Below are positions 63,743 to 64,000 of a stretch of DNA of 64,000 nt, piece after piece (within the stretch, counting starts at the first letter, position 1; each line of letters begins with the position of its first letter). The translations under genes and the position numbers were made by a program. Source of the stretch: Rhopalosiphum padi (taxonomy: Eukaryota; Arthropoda; Insecta; Hemiptera; Aphididae); contig NC_083597.1 in NCBI RefSeq assembly GCF_020882245.1, positions 51,376,152 to 51,440,151 on the forward strand. Direction: 5' to 3'. Below the pieces are notes generated by a model that saw only the letters and a program-made list of their open reading frames with translations, did not search any database and was not told the DNA's origin.

Positions 63743-64000
63743 TTTTTTGGCAGCAATAGTTCCATTTTTTTTTTTTTGGTCAGCAATAGTTCCATTTTTT
63801 TTTTGGGCAGCAAAGGTTCCATTTTGGGCAGCAATAGTTCCATTTTGGCAGCAATAGTTCCATTTTTGGCAGCAATAGTTCCATTTTGGGCAGCAAAGGT
63901 TCCATTTTGGGCAGCAATAGTTCCATTTATTTTTTTGGCAGCAAAGGTTCCATTTTGGGCAGCAATAGTTCCATTTTTTTTTTTTTTTTTGGCAGCAATA
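63743..64000. repeat. B49, partial B block (cut by window end)
   Basis: m1, a GGTCAGC monomer in place of m2/m3, m4-m11 with m8 allele c, and the start of m12. The remainder lies outside the window. Confidence 0.94.

Larger units (their letters stand above)
1..64000. repeat. Composite A/B satellite array filling the whole window
   Basis: Fifty B blocks (core GGCAGCAATAGTTCCATTT, T-rich) alternate with 49 A blocks (AATCTATAATTTTTAATTAG and AAATTAG/AAATTTG words). All blocks have the same orientation: I saw no reverse-complement B monomer on the + strand. Block lengths sum exactly to 64,000, so no other sequence is present. The array enters inside B0 and leaves inside B49, so it extends beyond both window ends. 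No rRNA, tRNA, transposase, reverse transcriptase or other coding signature was found. A eukaryotic heterochromatic satellite is the natural reading; the family and species are not recognised. Confidence 0.95.

Noticed and set aside
1..64000. Transposable element with long terminal or inverted repeats spanning an A/B module
   Set aside because: No coding capacity, no inverted termini and no clean target duplications distinguishable from the surrounding A words. All copies are tandem and co-oriented.
1..64000. tRNA, rRNA or other structured RNA genes
   Set aside because: No stretch departs from the two repeat families; no cloverleaf or rRNA signature is present.
1..64000. Pure assembly artefact from collapsed or duplicated reads
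   Set aside because: Block-specific variants, distinct internal deletions and several nested duplication scales argue for real structure. Exact copy numbers and poly-T lengths remain uncertain without reads.

Overview
The window contains no recognisable gene. All 64,000 bases are one continuous, strictly head-to-tail composite satellite in which two unrelated repeat families alternate. Family B (50 blocks, 21,412 bp, about one third) is built from a 20-21 nt monomer with core GGCAGCAATAGTTCCATTT, punctuated by poly-T runs of up to 20. Family A (49 blocks, 42,588 bp, about two thirds) is extremely A+T-rich. It is built from 7-8 nt words (AAATTAG, AAATTTG, AAATTTAG) and a 21-nt unit containing AATCTATAATTTTTAATTAG. 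I name the blocks B0-B49 and A0-A48 in order, with An directly following Bn. B is taken from the TTTTTT before its first GGCAGC to the end of GGATAGCATTAAAA; A is everything between. With these limits the blocks tile the window with no unexplained gap.

A complete B block has 21 monomers that can be told apart by fixed variants. Numbering used throughout (m = monomer): m1; m2 (ends ATTTA plus T); m3; m4 (CAAAGGTTCC); m5; m6; m7; m8 (three alleles: GCTGCAAAGTTTCC = a, GCTGCAAAGGTTCC = b, GCAGCAAAGGTTCC = c); m9 (ATTTA plus T); m10; m11 (longest T run); m12; m13; m14 (GGGGCAGCAAAGG); m15 (GGTACC); m16; m17 (GCACAGG); m18 (GCATCAATAGTTCCT); m19; m20 (CAAAGG); m21 (GAGCAGC); then the tail GGATAGCATTAAAA. 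Short B blocks are mostly internal deletions of this series. A blocks fall into discrete length classes (926, 1013, 905, 882, 830, 808, 753, 704, 678, 645 bp). They have two alternative starts: type 1 with TAATTAAATAATTAAAAA, and type 2 with TTTTTAAATAGAAATTCAG.

The modules are arranged in higher-order repeats. A six-module unit of about 8.08 kb occurs twice in tandem (31359-39435 and 39436-47517), and half of it recurs at 2473-6491. A 2.63-kb two-module unit is duplicated at 25582-30824. A 5.7-kb array at 9786-15547 is repeated 37.7 kb away at 47518-53244, with a further partial copy at 16078-18632. The right end (53773-63742) is the most rearranged part, with fused A blocks, a three-monomer B block and one B block in permuted order.

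Such arrays are typical of eukaryotic nuclear heterochromatin (pericentromere, subtelomere, or a satellite-rich sex or B chromosome). I do not recognise either family and cannot name the organism; nothing here looks bacterial, viral or organellar. The many open reading frames are by-products of a 21-nt monomer that is stop-free in five of six frames. They should not be annotated as proteins.
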